DNA of 64,000 bases from Rothia mucilaginosa (lineage in GTDB: Bacteria; Actinomycetota; Actinomycetes; Actinomycetales; Micrococcaceae): NCBI RefSeq assembly GCF_019334805.1, contig NZ_CP079822.1, positions 1,178,001 to 1,242,000 on the forward strand, written 5' to 3'. How positions within the stretch are numbered: position 1 is the first letter of the stretch; every line of letters starts with the position of its first letter. Shown here piece by piece: positions 20,766 through 29,320 of the stretch. Made by a program: the position numbers and the translations under genes. Under the pieces are notes generated by a model. It saw only the letters and a list, made by a program, of their open reading frames with translations, had not been told where the DNA came from and did not search any database.

Positions 20766-21256
20766 AGTTCCTCCATAGACGGGGTGCTCCGCGGTCTTCA
20801 GGAGGCACTGAAACCTACCTGAGGGCGCAGCTCAATAAGTTGACATATCAAGCATAGCCTGAGGTTACAGGGGCAGGGGAGAGGTCCTCATAGGGCGAAC
20901 GTCCGCGGCGCACTCGCCCAGAAGTCTTTACAGCGGCGCTTTAACGGCATACGCCCCACACCAAGGTTGCCGGACCAATGATGCGGGGCGTATACAGTTC
21001 GCGAGAAAGCGCGAGCACTTGTGCTGAGTAAGAGTAAAAGAAGAGTGAAAACAGGCTACCAGACGGTAACCGAAGCTGAGCAATATGCCGAGTGAGTCGG
21101 TGAATGAAAGAACCCAGGCGGGGCAGAACGCCCCATTATTTGAGAGAGATGTTGAGTGAAAGCCGTTGAGTGAAAGCCTGTAATGCAAACCCAGGGAAAG
21201 GCGCCCTACCCCATGAGGAGGCGAGGTAAGGCGCCAATCCTAAGGAGGCTATCGCC
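20766..21256. other. Gene-poor spacer with direct and inverted repeats
   Basis: About 490 bases with no credible gene. It holds the redoxin operon promoter (minus strand), a distant inverted repeat ATACGCCCC (20949-20957) with GGGGCGTAT (20985-20993), and a perfect 14-base tandem repeat at 21151-21164 and 21165-21178. Further GGAGGCGAGG-like repeats lie near 21220. No RNA family is recognised. Confidence 0.45.
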
Positions 21257-21421
21257 TTACTTGCCGAACTTCTCGGTCAGCTTGGAGACGTTCTCGGTCA
21301 CGACCTCTTCAACCTTGGCAACGTGCTCGTCGGTGACGACCTCCTTGCCAGCCTTTTCGTTGATGACTTCCTGAGCCTTGTCGAGGCCCTGCTCAACGGT
21401 GCCCTTGATATCGAAGCCCAC
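21257..21421 (-). CDS. 54-residue helical protein, antitoxin-like
   Basis: The frame reads MGFDIKGTVEQGLDKAQEVI (first 20 residues), is rich in Lys, Glu and Val, and ends SKLTEKFGK. GTG 21421 has AAAGGAGG at good spacing upstream, which strongly supports translation. The pattern (MGF, then repeated charged helices with Asp-Lys-Ala) resembles small actinobacterial antitoxin-like proteins of the Rv0909/MT0933 type, but no toxin gene lies next to it. Amphipathic and probably cytoplasmic. Family assignment is tentative. Confidence 0.72.
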   Translation of the reverse strand: MGFDIKGTVEQGLDKAQEVINEKAGKEVVTDEHVAKVEEVVTENVSKLTEKFGK

Positions 21422-21855
21422 GGGGGCCTCCTTTCTGCGCTTTCGCGCTCTAAAGCCTCACTTGTGGTGAGGGGTGATTCGCCGTGCTGGCGAAATCGGA
21501 GTGTGATGCTTTGGTGGACGAAACCTACAAGCTGGGTTTGTATGTGACGGTAGAACCCAAGTGCAGATGCTATCCATATGCCGGACTATGCGCATCGAAA
21601 CTTTACAGCTCACGGATTGCGTCCGTCGATAAGTGTACATACCCGCGAAGGCAAGAAAAACCACCCTCAGAAAACGTGGCGCCACTTTTGACCAACGACC
21701 AAAAAATTATGGCTTATCAGTGCGTTATTACAGGGGATGAGCGGAGGAAATTTGCAGAAACTCGCAGGAAACTTCCAGCTATGAATATTGTTCAAACCTC
21801 GAAAAAACGCCCCTATGACACCCCGCCGATTTATGACAGACCTCATCGCCCAACC
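21422..21855. other. Spacer upstream of the 54-residue gene and downstream of galK
   Basis: About 430 bases. The part next to 21421 must hold the promoter of the small minus-strand gene; a CCTCAC...GTGAGG inverted repeat lies near 21457-21475. The remainder has no terminator with a good T-run and no credible gene. Short open frames here look random in codon use. Confidence 0.4.
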
Positions 21856-23253
21856 CTACAACACCGGAATATCCGTAGGAGTAGCGCCCGCTGCCCAATC
21901 ATGAGACGCCGCAAAACCAGCAACCATCGGCAAAAAACGAGGCGCCGCATAGCCGCGCACAGCATACGCAGTCGCCACCGCATCCGCGGCAGCCTCCATC
22001 TGAGAGGTCGGAATCAGCGCCATCACCGCGCCACCAAAACCACCACCCACAATACGGGCACCCAACGCGCCCCGATCCAGGCACACCTGCACCGCATCAT
22101 CAATCTCAGGGCGAGAAACACGCAACTCATCACGCATCGACACAAACGACTCCGTGAAAATACGGCCCGCCTCCTCAAACGCCGCAAAGCCCAACTCATC
22201 AGCATGCTGCAACAGATAGCTCGCACGACCCACCAGAGTCATATCGTGGAACGCATGACGCACCCAACCACGCGGGAACGAACACGGACGACCCGCGTCC
22301 TCCAGAGCATCCAAGGCACGATTCACCGAAGAATCCACCAAATCAGCACGCCACGCCTTTGCCGCACGCGCATCCATACCCGCACACGACAAATCCTCCG
22401 GTAGGGCATCACGCAAAAAACGCAGACCCAAAGCATCAGCGCACGCCTCAGACGCCGCACGACGAGCCGCAAAACCGCCATCCGTCAGCTCATGCGGAGT
22501 GTTCGTATCAATCACCAAAAAACTCAAGCCATGCTGGGCAATATCCACCGCAACCGGCTCAATCGAAAAATCACGGAAATCAACCACCAGAGCCTGCTCC
22601 GGATGCGAACGCAACGACGCCGTCTGATCCAGGCCACCCGTCTGCGCGCCAGCCACCTTATTCTCAGCCGTAATACACACCTGAGCCAGACGCGCACGCA
22701 ACGCATCACTATCAGCCGGGGTAGCATCCGCCTGCGGGCACTCATCACGCACCGGACACGAGAGCTCCAACAACGCCAACGCCGTCGAACACTCCAAAGC
22801 CGCCGAAGACGACAAACCGCCACCCACCGGAACACGAGAATTAATTAGCAGATCAGCACCAAACTCATCGGGCAGCATAATATCCCTGCCGCCCTCCTGA
22901 TTCATCGCCCACGCAACACCTGCCACATAGGTGAACCAGCCCTTCAAATGACCCGGCTGAATATCGCGAATCACAACCGTGCGCTCGTCCCCGGGCATCT
23001 GCAAAGAAGCCGCACGCAACACACCATCACGACGCAACGCACCCGCAATATACGTGCGATACGGCAACGGCATCGGCAGACACGAGCCACCCAAAAAATC
23101 AATGTACTCGCCCAAAAGATTCAGACGCCCAGGCGCAGACCACACACCATCAGGCTCATAACCATACGCAGTAATAAACTCCTCACGCACACGCGCAATC
23201 TCCGCGCTATGGTCCGGAAGAGCCGCCCACTGGGCGGTAGCGGTCATCGACAT
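21856..23253 (-). CDS. galK: Galactokinase (GHMP kinase), divergent
   Basis: 465 residues, longer than the usual 380-430. It phosphorylates galactose at C1 in the Leloir pathway. The GHMP ATP-binding motif VPVGGGLSSSAALE and the C-terminal IVGGGFGGAVMALI are clear. The galactose-binding signature reads GRLNLLGEYIDFLGG instead of the usual GRxNxIGEHxDY. An extra segment of about 25 residues follows the ATP motif. ATG 23253 is preceded by AGAGGTG. No other gal gene is adjacent, so another sugar substrate is possible. Confidence 0.82.
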   Translation of the reverse strand: MSMTATAQWAALPDHSAEIARVREEFITAYGYEPDGVWSAPGRLNLLGEYIDFLGGSCLPMPLPYRTYIAGALRRDGVLRAASLQMPGDERTVVIRDIQPGHLKGWFTYVAGVAWAMNQEGGRDIMLPDEFGADLLINSRVPVGGGLSSSAALECSTALALLELSCPVRDECPQADATPADSDALRARLAQVCITAENKVAGAQTGGLDQTASLRSHPEQALVVDFRDFSIEPVAVDIAQHGLSFLVIDTNTPHELTDGGFAARRAASEACADALGLRFLRDALPEDLSCAGMDARAAKAWRADLVDSSVNRALDALEDAGRPCSFPRGWVRHAFHDMTLVGRASYLLQHADELGFAAFEEAGRIFTESFVSMRDELRVSRPEIDDAVQVCLDRGALGARIVGGGFGGAVMALIPTSQMEAAADAVATAYAVRGYAAPRFLPMVAGFAASHDWAAGATPTDIPVL

Positions 23254-23450
23254 GGAACACCTCTGATCAAGCCCCGAAAGGGGCGCTAGGACGTAAACGA
23301 CACCCCACCTGCACCCGACACCCAACGGGCATCAGCGCAAGCACGTGTCACCTCTAGACTAAAGCAGAAAACCAGCGAACATCGACTCAGCCGCCAAACC
23401 GCACCGGTATCAGCGTGCGGCAGGGCAGCCAAAAGCCAACGCACGCAAAA

Positions 23451-23479
23451 GCCCCGCACCCTACAAGGGGGCACGGGGC
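23451..23479 (-). terminator. Terminator of the TetR gene
   Basis: A GCCCCG...CGGGGC stem of about 12 pairs, followed on the minus strand by TTTTG. It separates tetR from galK. Confidence 0.85.
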
Positions 23480-23518
23480 AACATACATAACTAATAAACC
23501 AACAGAAGGGCCAAGCGA

Positions 23519-24121
23519 TTACGCATCCTGCGTATAGGGCTCCTGCACCACCATCATCGTGTCAATGGCAGAAAGCAGATCCTGGCGGTAACGGTTAAAC
23601 GCATTCTCAATTAGAGGAACATCGCCGCTCGCCACAGCCTCCTGCGGCGAAATCAGCGGCAGAGTCTGATACTCCTCCACCAGGCTCAACGCAATATGAG
23701 TCAGCAAACGAGCACGACGCAGCGCCTCCGCATGGCCCAAACCAAGCGCCTGGAACTCATGAGCCATCGCCACCACAGGCTTCAACTCACGAGGATGCAG
23801 AGCCAAACTCAAACGCACCACCTCAGGGCACTCACGAATCGGGTACAGCAGAGAGAACAGAAGATCACCGCGGCGAATCATCGAAGCACGAATAGCCTCC
23901 GGATTCGGCTCAGCCTCCTCAGACATCGACTTCGGGGCACGAGCCAGAATGTAATCCGCCAACAGAATGAGAAGCTGCTGCTTATTCTTCACGTGGTAGT
24001 ACAGGGCGCCGGGAGCCACGTGAAGCTCCTGAGCGAGTCGGCGCATGGAAAGGTCCGCCAAACCGTAGGTCGCCAAGACCTCGTAGGCGGTATCTAGAAT
24101 CTTTTCACGGGAAAGTACCAC
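23519..24121 (-). CDS. TetR family transcriptional regulator
   Basis: 200 residues. The N-terminal helix-turn-helix is typical: REKILDTAYEVLATYGLADLS, then RRLAQELHVAPGALYYHVKNKQQLL (read as two segments, residues 4-24 and 27-51). The C-terminal ligand domain is helical and unassigned; the pattern recalls the TetR C-like group. GTG 24121 has GAAAGG immediately before it and a TAAAAT six bases further up, so the mRNA may be leaderless. A CACCCT-N8-AGGGTG repeat overlaps the start and may be its own operator. It is divergent from the Cys-rich protein. Confidence 0.88.
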   Translation of the reverse strand: MVLSREKILDTAYEVLATYGLADLSMRRLAQELHVAPGALYYHVKNKQQLLILLADYILARAPKSMSEEAEPNPEAIRASMIRRGDLLFSLLYPIRECPEVVRLSLALHPRELKPVVAMAHEFQALGLGHAEALRRARLLTHIALSLVEEYQTLPLISPQEAVASGDVPLIENAFNRYRQDLLSAIDTMMVVQEPYTQDA

Positions 24122-24138
24122 CCTTTCATTTTAGGGTG
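24119..24138. promoter_or_regulatory. CACCCT-N8-AGGGTG inverted repeat at the tetR start
   Basis: Six-base perfect arms (24119-24124 and 24133-24138) spanning the tetR start codon and a possible -10 element. The position fits autoregulation. Confidence 0.5.
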
Positions 24139-24413
24139 TTCAACTCTACATATTGAGCAAGGTGCACCCCACCGCAAACAAAAATCGCGCAAATACGCGG
24201 CACAACCTCAAAAATGAATGTCGATTCTCACTCACTCAGAGCGAACGTTTCGCGTTTCACGAGCACTTTTGTCACCGAAAACCCTCCAGTACACGCAGAA
24301 AAAGGCAGACGCCCACGCTCTCGGCATAAAATCACGTCTTAAACCGCCCAAAACCGCCAAGACAGGTAAACCTCGCGGGCACACGCCCCGAAATCAGGTG
24401 TTTAATATTCGGT
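24122..24413. other. Divergent promoter region of tetR and the Cys-rich protein gene
   Basis: About 290 bases with no gene. The TetR operator candidate is at the left. TAATAT at 24403-24408 lies just before ATG 24414, so the plus-strand gene may also be leaderless. An ACGTTTCGCGTTTCACGAG stretch near 24245 resembles half a parS site but is not palindromic. Confidence 0.4.
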
Positions 24414-25406
24414 ATGAGCAATGCATTTTCTGAACTAATCGAGCGCGCCACCGCAGGTGAAGGCCTCAACCGCGAAGAAATCCACACCCTCCTCGTGGAC
24501 GGTGAAGGACAGGACTTCGCCCTTATCGAGGCAGCCTCCGTTGTGCGCCGCAACGAATTCCGCAACATGATTGCGATCCACACCGAAGATGAAGCGCTCG
24601 CCGATGCGCTGGGCACCCGCTCCATCGCCGTGGACTCCTACGAAGTTCTGGACATCTCCCGCGATATCGACTCCGAAGAACTCGCGGCAACCATCGAACG
24701 TATTGCAGAGTCCTCCGCAATCGGCGTGACCGTACTGCTACCCGAAAATGCAGTACCCATGATGCTGATGCGCGTGCTGTCCATCCTGCGCCTGGCAGCA
24801 CCCGGCAAGGTCATTCACCTGCCCGAAGGCTACGAACAGTCCCTGCGCTCGCTGACCTCCCTCGCAATGCACGTGGTCAGCGCCATCACTATTACCGACG
24901 ACATTGAGCAGTGGCCCATGGTCAACGAGGTGCTCAAGGCACTGCGTCACGGTGGCATCGTTATCTCCGGCACCGGTGGACGCGACGCCCTCGCAGGCTA
25001 CCTGCGTTACCTCTCCGACCTCGGTGTGGACCTCATGGGTCACCGCGATGCACGCGGCTCCGCCTGCGGCTCGGTTGACGGTGGCGGCTGCGGATGTGGC
25101 TCGGGTGGCTGCGGTAGCCACGAGGAGCCGGCACCTTCCGCCGGTGGTTGCGGTTGCGGCTCGGGCGGATGCGGTTCCTCCGCTGAAGCTCCGGCTGAGG
25201 CTCACGGCCACTCCCACGGTGGTGGCGGTTGCTGCGGCGGCCACGACGAGCCGAAGGAAGAAAAGGGTGGCTGCTGTGGTGGCCATGACGAACCGACGGA
25301 AGAAAAGGGTGGCTGCTGCGGCGGCCACGACGAGCCCGAACCGGTCGTGGAGGAAGCTCCCGCTGGCGGTTGCGGCTGCGGTGCTGGTGGATGCGGCTCT
25401 AAGTAA
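24414..25406 (+). CDS. Unknown protein with Cys/Gly/His-rich repeat tail
   Basis: 330 residues. Residues 1-215 form a soluble mixed alpha/beta domain; its first 50 residues (LNREEIHTLL, then VVRRNEF) recall by eye the helical N-terminus of BioB/HydE-type radical SAM enzymes, but no CxxxCxxC motif is present. Residues 220-330 are a metal-binding-type tail with 16 cysteines: GGCGCGSGGCGS blocks, a HGHSHGGGG stretch, and three 14-residue repeats of GGCCGGHDEP plus EEK-type linkers (bases 25224-25349). Tail chemistry suggests Zn, Ni, Cu or Fe-S handling. No family is recognised. Confidence 0.8.
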   Translation: MSNAFSELIERATAGEGLNREEIHTLLVDGEGQDFALIEAASVVRRNEFRNMIAIHTEDEALADALGTRSIAVDSYEVLDISRDIDSEELAATIERIAESSAIGVTVLLPENAVPMMLMRVLSILRLAAPGKVIHLPEGYEQSLRSLTSLAMHVVSAITITDDIEQWPMVNEVLKALRHGGIVISGTGGRDALAGYLRYLSDLGVDLMGHRDARGSACGSVDGGGCGCGSGGCGSHEEPAPSAGGCGCGSGGCGSSAEAPAEAHGHSHGGGGCCGGHDEPKEEKGGCCGGHDEPTEEKGGCCGGHDEPEPVVEEAPAGGCGCGAGGCGSK

Positions 25407-25433
25407 TCCGCTAGAGGTAACTACCCCAAGCAA

Positions 25434-25455
25434 TATATTCCAAATATAGAATTTT
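25434..25455. promoter_or_regulatory. TATATTC-N8-GAATTTT copy of the intergenic inverted repeat
   Basis: The left arm is identical to the gyrB-gyrA site and the right arm matches at GAAT. It lies 28 bases after the Cys-rich protein stop. Confidence 0.4.
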
Positions 25456-25498
25456 CCCCTGGATAACCTGCTGAAAAGCAAGGATATTCAGGGGAAAA
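25452..25498. repeat. Ten-base inverted repeat upstream of the antiporter
   Basis: TTTTCCCCTG (25452-25461) and CAGGGGAAAA (25489-25498) with a 27-base loop. There is no T-run on the plus strand. It may form a long hairpin terminating the Cys-rich gene or control the antiporter. A similar CCCCTG/CAGGGG pair lies after the antiporter at 27432. Confidence 0.5.
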
Positions 25499-25655
25499 CT
25501 CTATATGCCACATAAAGCATTAGGCTCAGAGGTAAACAACACCACAATAAACGGTGCAGAACCCCCATATCCAAAAAGCGGAATGAGACCCTCCGGTAGA
25601 GTAGAAAGACGTAGCCGACTAACCCTAGCCGCGCGAAAGGAACAACACCGGACCA

Positions 25656-27398
25656 ATGCTTTACCTCTCCGTTATTGTCATCATCCTGATTGCGACCGTG
25701 TTCATGGTCAGCGTCGGTGACCGACTCAACCTCCCCTGGCCGGTCATGATGACCCTGCTCGGCACCGCCGCGCTCTTCATCCCCAACCGACCGGACATCA
25801 CCATCGACAGTGACATCATCCTGCCAATCTTCCTTCCGCCGCTACTGTGGGCCATCGGCGTTAAATTCTCCTGGGGCACCCTGCGCCGCCGCTGGAGATC
25901 CGTACTGCTCTACTCGGTCCTTCTCACCACCGTCTCCGCCCTGGCAATTGCCAGCGCAGCCATGTGGTGGGTCCCCGGCATGACCATCGCCGTCGCCCTT
26001 GCCGTCGGTGCCGCCGTCTCCCCGCCCGACCCCGTCGCCGTGGAAGCAGTCGCTGAGCCCGTCGGCATTCCCCGCCGCCTCATCGGCACCCTGCAGACCG
26101 AAGGTAGCTTCAACGACGCTATCGCAATCGTTCTCTTCCACGCCGCAATCCACTCCATGACCAGCGGCCACCACATCGAGCCGCTCTCGGTCGCCAAGGA
26201 CTTCGTGCTCGGCTTGATCCTCGCGGTCATTATTGGTTATATCTTCGGATGGCTCGGCGGCTACGTTCGCCAGCGCGCCCACGACGTGGTCACCAGCAAC
26301 GCCGTGACCCTCGTGATCCCCTTCGGCGCCTACCTCGCTGCTGAAAGCGTGCACGCCTCCGGCGTTATTGCCGTGGTCATCGGCGCTATCCAGTTCACCA
26401 GCACCAAATACATGGCGGCACTCGAAGCGGAAGAACGCCTCTCCTCCACCTCCTTCTGGCAGATTATTGAGCTGCTCATGACCGGTGTCGCTTTCGGCCT
26501 CATCGGCCTGCAGGCAAGTAGTATCATCGCCACCGCCGACCCCTCCCGTATCGCAAGCCTCTTCGCTGACGGTGCCCTGGTCGCACTGGTCGCCATCCTG
26601 GTGCGCCTCATCTGGTTCACCATCGTCTGGCTGGCAGGACGCAAGAACCCCATCCACGAGGGTGCACCCGAAAGCTTTGCTGAAGTTATCGTTATGACCT
26701 GGTCCGGCATGCGAGGCCTCGTGACCCTGATTCTTGCCCTGTCCATCCCCGTGGTCAACGGCACCGAACAGGTACGCCAGGACGCCATCGTCATGATGCT
26801 CTCCGTACTCTTCTTCACCCTCGTGCTGCCCGGCCTGACCCTGCCCCTGCTCGTGAAGGTCCTTGGCGTGCAGGCTAACCATGAAGAAGAAACCGCCGTA
26901 CCCGAGCTGCTCAAGATTGCGCAGGTCGCAGCCCTCGAGGCGCTGCAGGCTGAAGCGAAGGCAACCACCGACCCGGAAACCTACGCTCGCGTGAAGGAAA
27001 TGTGCTCCGCCATTACCCGCCGAGACGAAATCAGCGAGGCACTGCCCGAAGAATACAAGCAGCACATGGAGAAGCTTAAGGACAAGAGGAACGACTTCGT
27101 GCGCCTGCGCGATGCCGCCCTCGTCGCCGCGCAGAACGAGGTTATTTCTGCTCAGGACCGCTACGACTCCCACGACGTGACCCGCGTGGTGCGTAAGCTG
27201 GACATCCTGGCGCAGGCAGAAAGCATCCGCTCCTCCGGCATGTTCATTCTTCCTGCCATGACCGCCGGCGCGGTCGCCATGGAACGCTACAACCTCTGGA
27301 AGAAGCACCAGGGCACCCTGAGCACCCGCGCAATCCCCGTGGTGGAAAACGCGCCCGCCTCGCCCCTGGTCACCAACGAGGTAACCCCCACGTCCTAG
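25656..27398 (+). CDS. CPA1-family cation/proton antiporter
   Basis: 580 residues. Twelve or so membrane helices cover residues 1-410. The ion-binding region is visible as VSPPDPVAVEAVAE and EGSFNDAIAIVLFHA, the NhaP/NHE-type ND motif, with a second conserved TWSGMRGLVTLILAL segment. A 170-residue cytoplasmic helical C-terminus follows, longer than in minimal NhaP. It exchanges Na+ or K+ for H+ at the membrane. An AAAGGA site lies 14 bases before ATG 25656, a long spacing. Monocistronic. Confidence 0.92.
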   Translation: MLYLSVIVIILIATVFMVSVGDRLNLPWPVMMTLLGTAALFIPNRPDITIDSDIILPIFLPPLLWAIGVKFSWGTLRRRWRSVLLYSVLLTTVSALAIASAAMWWVPGMTIAVALAVGAAVSPPDPVAVEAVAEPVGIPRRLIGTLQTEGSFNDAIAIVLFHAAIHSMTSGHHIEPLSVAKDFVLGLILAVIIGYIFGWLGGYVRQRAHDVVTSNAVTLVIPFGAYLAAESVHASGVIAVVIGAIQFTSTKYMAALEAEERLSSTSFWQIIELLMTGVAFGLIGLQASSIIATADPSRIASLFADGALVALVAILVRLIWFTIVWLAGRKNPIHEGAPESFAEVIVMTWSGMRGLVTLILALSIPVVNGTEQVRQDAIVMMLSVLFFTLVLPGLTLPLLVKVLGVQANHEEETAVPELLKIAQVAALEALQAEAKATTDPETYARVKEMCSAITRRDEISEALPEEYKQHMEKLKDKRNDFVRLRDAALVAAQNEVISAQDRYDSHDVTRVVRKLDILAQAESIRSSGMFILPAMTAGAVAMERYNLWKKHQGTLSTRAIPVVENAPASPLVTNEVTPTS

Positions 27399-27431
27399 CC
27401 GGTACCTGCACTGCGCGCATGAACGTGACGT

Positions 27432-27502
27432 TTCTGCCCCTGCCTACGCCACCGAGATAAGCCATCTGGTCTTTAGCTCACAGGCGATAGACAGGGGCAG
27501 AA
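27432..27502. repeat. Eleven-base inverted repeat after the antiporter
   Basis: TTCTGCCCCTG (27432-27442) and CAGGGGCAGAA (27492-27502) with a 49-base loop. The CCCCTG/CAGGGG core matches the pair at 25452-25498, so related inverted repeats flank the antiporter gene. Confidence 0.45.
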
Positions 27503-27596
27503 GCAGATTAAGCCTCAACTATCACCTAAAATGAGACAGGAAACGTAGTGAACGTACGTTAGCTCTCTCAAACTCACGAACACATTGAAAGTAGAC

Positions 27597-28109
27597 ATGG
27601 ACTTCAAGACTCTCTCGCCTGCGTACCTGACCTCCCTCGGCGTAATTTTTTGCGGCGCGCTCTTGATTGGAACCTCCAACCCCTGGCTCCTGTGGCTCGG
27701 CTGGATCCTTCTCATCCTTGCGTTGGGCCTGAACGTCCTCGCCTTTGTGCTGTCCGTGGGTAAGGCGAAGGGTGACCCGACCCCCGCACTGGTGACCAAC
27801 CTGGACGGTTTCGAATCCTCCGTGGAGAACCGTATCCGCGAGCGCGCAGAGCACCGCCGCGAAGAACGAGAAGCCGCTGAGCATGAGGCAGTTGAGCACG
27901 ATGCTGCGGCGCAGGTTGATCAGGAAGTAGCTCCCGCTGAGGCAGCTGAGACCGTTGAGGCGACCGCGCCCGCTGAAACTGCAGAGGTCCGCGAGGAAGA
28001 GCCCACCGAATCTCAGCCGATTGTTGATCGTGCCCCCGGCCGTATGAGCGTTCTGCCCTCGCGTCCCCGTTCGGGTCGTACCCCCAAGCCCCGCTCCAAC
28101 GCACGCTAG
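27597..28109 (+). CDS. Small membrane protein, paralogue pair member 1
   Basis: 170 residues. The start MDFKTLSPAYLTS leads into two membrane helices (about residues 8-50), then a long Ala/Glu/Val-rich acidic tail and a basic end. ATG 27597 follows GAAAG at short spacing; a TTG at 27585 is in frame. It shares LSPAYL, the GAxL core and IGWIL-like helix with the next gene, so the two arose by duplication. Function unknown; probably a cell-envelope protein of the actinobacterial two-helix type. Confidence 0.75.
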   Translation: MDFKTLSPAYLTSLGVIFCGALLIGTSNPWLLWLGWILLILALGLNVLAFVLSVGKAKGDPTPALVTNLDGFESSVENRIRERAEHRREEREAAEHEAVEHDAAAQVDQEVAPAEAAETVEATAPAETAEVREEEPTESQPIVDRAPGRMSVLPSRPRSGRTPKPRSNAR

Positions 28110-28120
28110 GTAGGTCGGTA

Positions 28121-28468
28121 GTGAATACGAAGTTTTTGCTTTCCCCGGCGTACCTGGTTTCTGTTGCCCTGATGCTTTCCGGCGCGGTGCTTTCCGGTGG
28201 TCGGTTCATGCTGATCGGCTGGATTCTGTGCATTGTGGGTGTCTGCCTGAACGCCATGACCCTGGTGGTGCTGACGAATCGCGAGCAGCTGTACACCATG
28301 GAGGCGAAGGCTGCCCGAGGCACCCGCCGCGGCTTTGATGACCGCCCCGCTGTGGTGCAGCGATTGGACGAGGCTCCGGCTACTGACAGCGCAGACGAAG
28401 GATCTGCGGAGTCCGTCGAGGAAGCCGCAGAAGAGCCTGCTGAAGCACCCGCACAGAAGACCAACTAG
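28121..28468 (+). CDS. Small membrane protein, paralogue pair member 2
   Basis: 115 residues. MNTKFLLSPAYLVS begins two membrane helices (residues 8-50), then an Asp/Glu/Ala-rich tail. It is 11 bases after its paralogue and clearly in one operon; the start is GTG 28121 with GGTAGG just upstream. The tail differs completely from member 1 while the helices are conserved, so the membrane part carries the shared role. Not recognised as a named family. Confidence 0.75.
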   Translation: MNTKFLLSPAYLVSVALMLSGAVLSGGRFMLIGWILCIVGVCLNAMTLVVLTNREQLYTMEAKAARGTRRGFDDRPAVVQRLDEAPATDSADEGSAESVEEAAEEPAEAPAQKTN

Positions 28469-28520
28469 GGTGTAACCCCTAAGACGTAAAAGACCCCCGC
28501 AGAGGGTATCTGACGTAAAT

Positions 28521-28567
28521 AAAAGACCGTAACCGCCCCCCGTACAGGGGAGTGGTTACGGTCTTTT
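28521..28567. terminator. Bidirectional terminator between convergent genes
   Basis: A 14-pair perfect stem (28521-28534 with 28554-28567), with A4 at the 5' end and T4 at the 3' end. It serves the plus-strand pair and the minus-strand gene at 28643. Confidence 0.92.
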
Positions 28568-28642
28568 GGGTGCCTGAACACTCACCTCGACTAACGCTCG
28601 TCGAATACTTTTTGGGAGGGGCGAGCGAGCGCAGCGGGGTCT

Positions 28643-29161
28643 TTAGCGCTGAGTGCCCAGCTTCTGTGCCGCGAAATCCGCGTACTCTTGCACGTGCGCG
28701 CGAGCCTGCTTGGTCAGCGCCTTATTCTCATCCAGGATGCGCGTCGACTGCGCCGCCATCAGCTCCAGGTACTGGCGGTTGCGGGTCTTTTTCCATGCGG
28801 TGCGTGCCGCCTCCAGCTCCGCAAAATCGTTGAGCGCCTGACGCTGCATCGTGTAGCGAACCCACATGAGCACCAGAATCAGCACCAGCGGGATGAGACA
28901 CGCCCAGCTCTGCCACAGCCCGTACAGCGCCGCCGCAATGGCGCCCAAAACAATCAGCACCGGGGAAATGGAGACGATGGGGGAGTCCGGGCGGCTCTTC
29001 TGGTTCTTCACGAGCGATTCACGCGCCATAGCGCGGAAGGTGTCGGAGAAGCTGGACGGGTCGTAGGACTGAGCAGGCTCGGCCTGCTGGTTCTTCTGGG
29101 ACTGGTTCTTCTGGGACTGATTCTTGCCGGGCTGGTTCTTTGGGGGTTGAGCGGGGCACAT
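28643..29161 (-). CDS. Hypothetical membrane protein with Gln/Asn/Lys-rich N-terminus
   Basis: 172 residues. The N-terminal 35 residues contain short repeats (KNQSQKNQSQKNQ). Two membrane helices at about residues 68-105 are followed by a coiled-coil-like charged domain (AELEAARTAWKKTRNRQY onward). ATG 29161 has GTGAGG upstream; a start seven codons earlier is possible. Just upstream lies a parS-like site, so its promoter region is likely ParB-covered. Function unknown. Confidence 0.75.
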   Translation of the reverse strand: MCPAQPPKNQPGKNQSQKNQSQKNQQAEPAQSYDPSSFSDTFRAMARESLVKNQKSRPDSPIVSISPVLIVLGAIAAALYGLWQSWACLIPLVLILVLMWVRYTMQRQALNDFAELEAARTAWKKTRNRQYLELMAAQSTRILDENKALTKQARAHVQEYADFAAQKLGTQR

Positions 29162-29203
29162 AGAAACCTCACGGGGATACACGGGGAGTAACGGGAAAGC
29201 GGA

Positions 29204-29219
29204 CGTTTCACGTGAAACG
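29204..29219. other. parS-like site 2
   Basis: CGTTTCACGTGAAACG: the 14-base core GTTTCACGTGAAAC is perfect and only the outermost pair differs from consensus (C/G for T/A). It lies about 27 kb from oriC between two genes. Confidence 0.8.
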
Positions 29220-29320
29220 GGGGAGTAGGCGGTGAGTGCGCGTGAGAGAAGCGGCGAGTACGCGGAAGCGGGTGGCAGGCGCTCTGCGCTCGCCGCGCCT
29301 GAACGCCGCCTCGGCAGCTT

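Noticed and set aside
24241..24266. A third parS site near GCGTTTCACGAGC
   Set aside because: Only one half matches, and the palindrome is broken.
24414..25406. Cys/Gly/Ser tail as a microcin B17-like peptide precursor
   Set aside because: The N-terminal domain is far too large for a leader, and no cyclodehydratase, dehydrogenase or exporter gene lies nearby. Histidine and acidic residues fit metal binding better.
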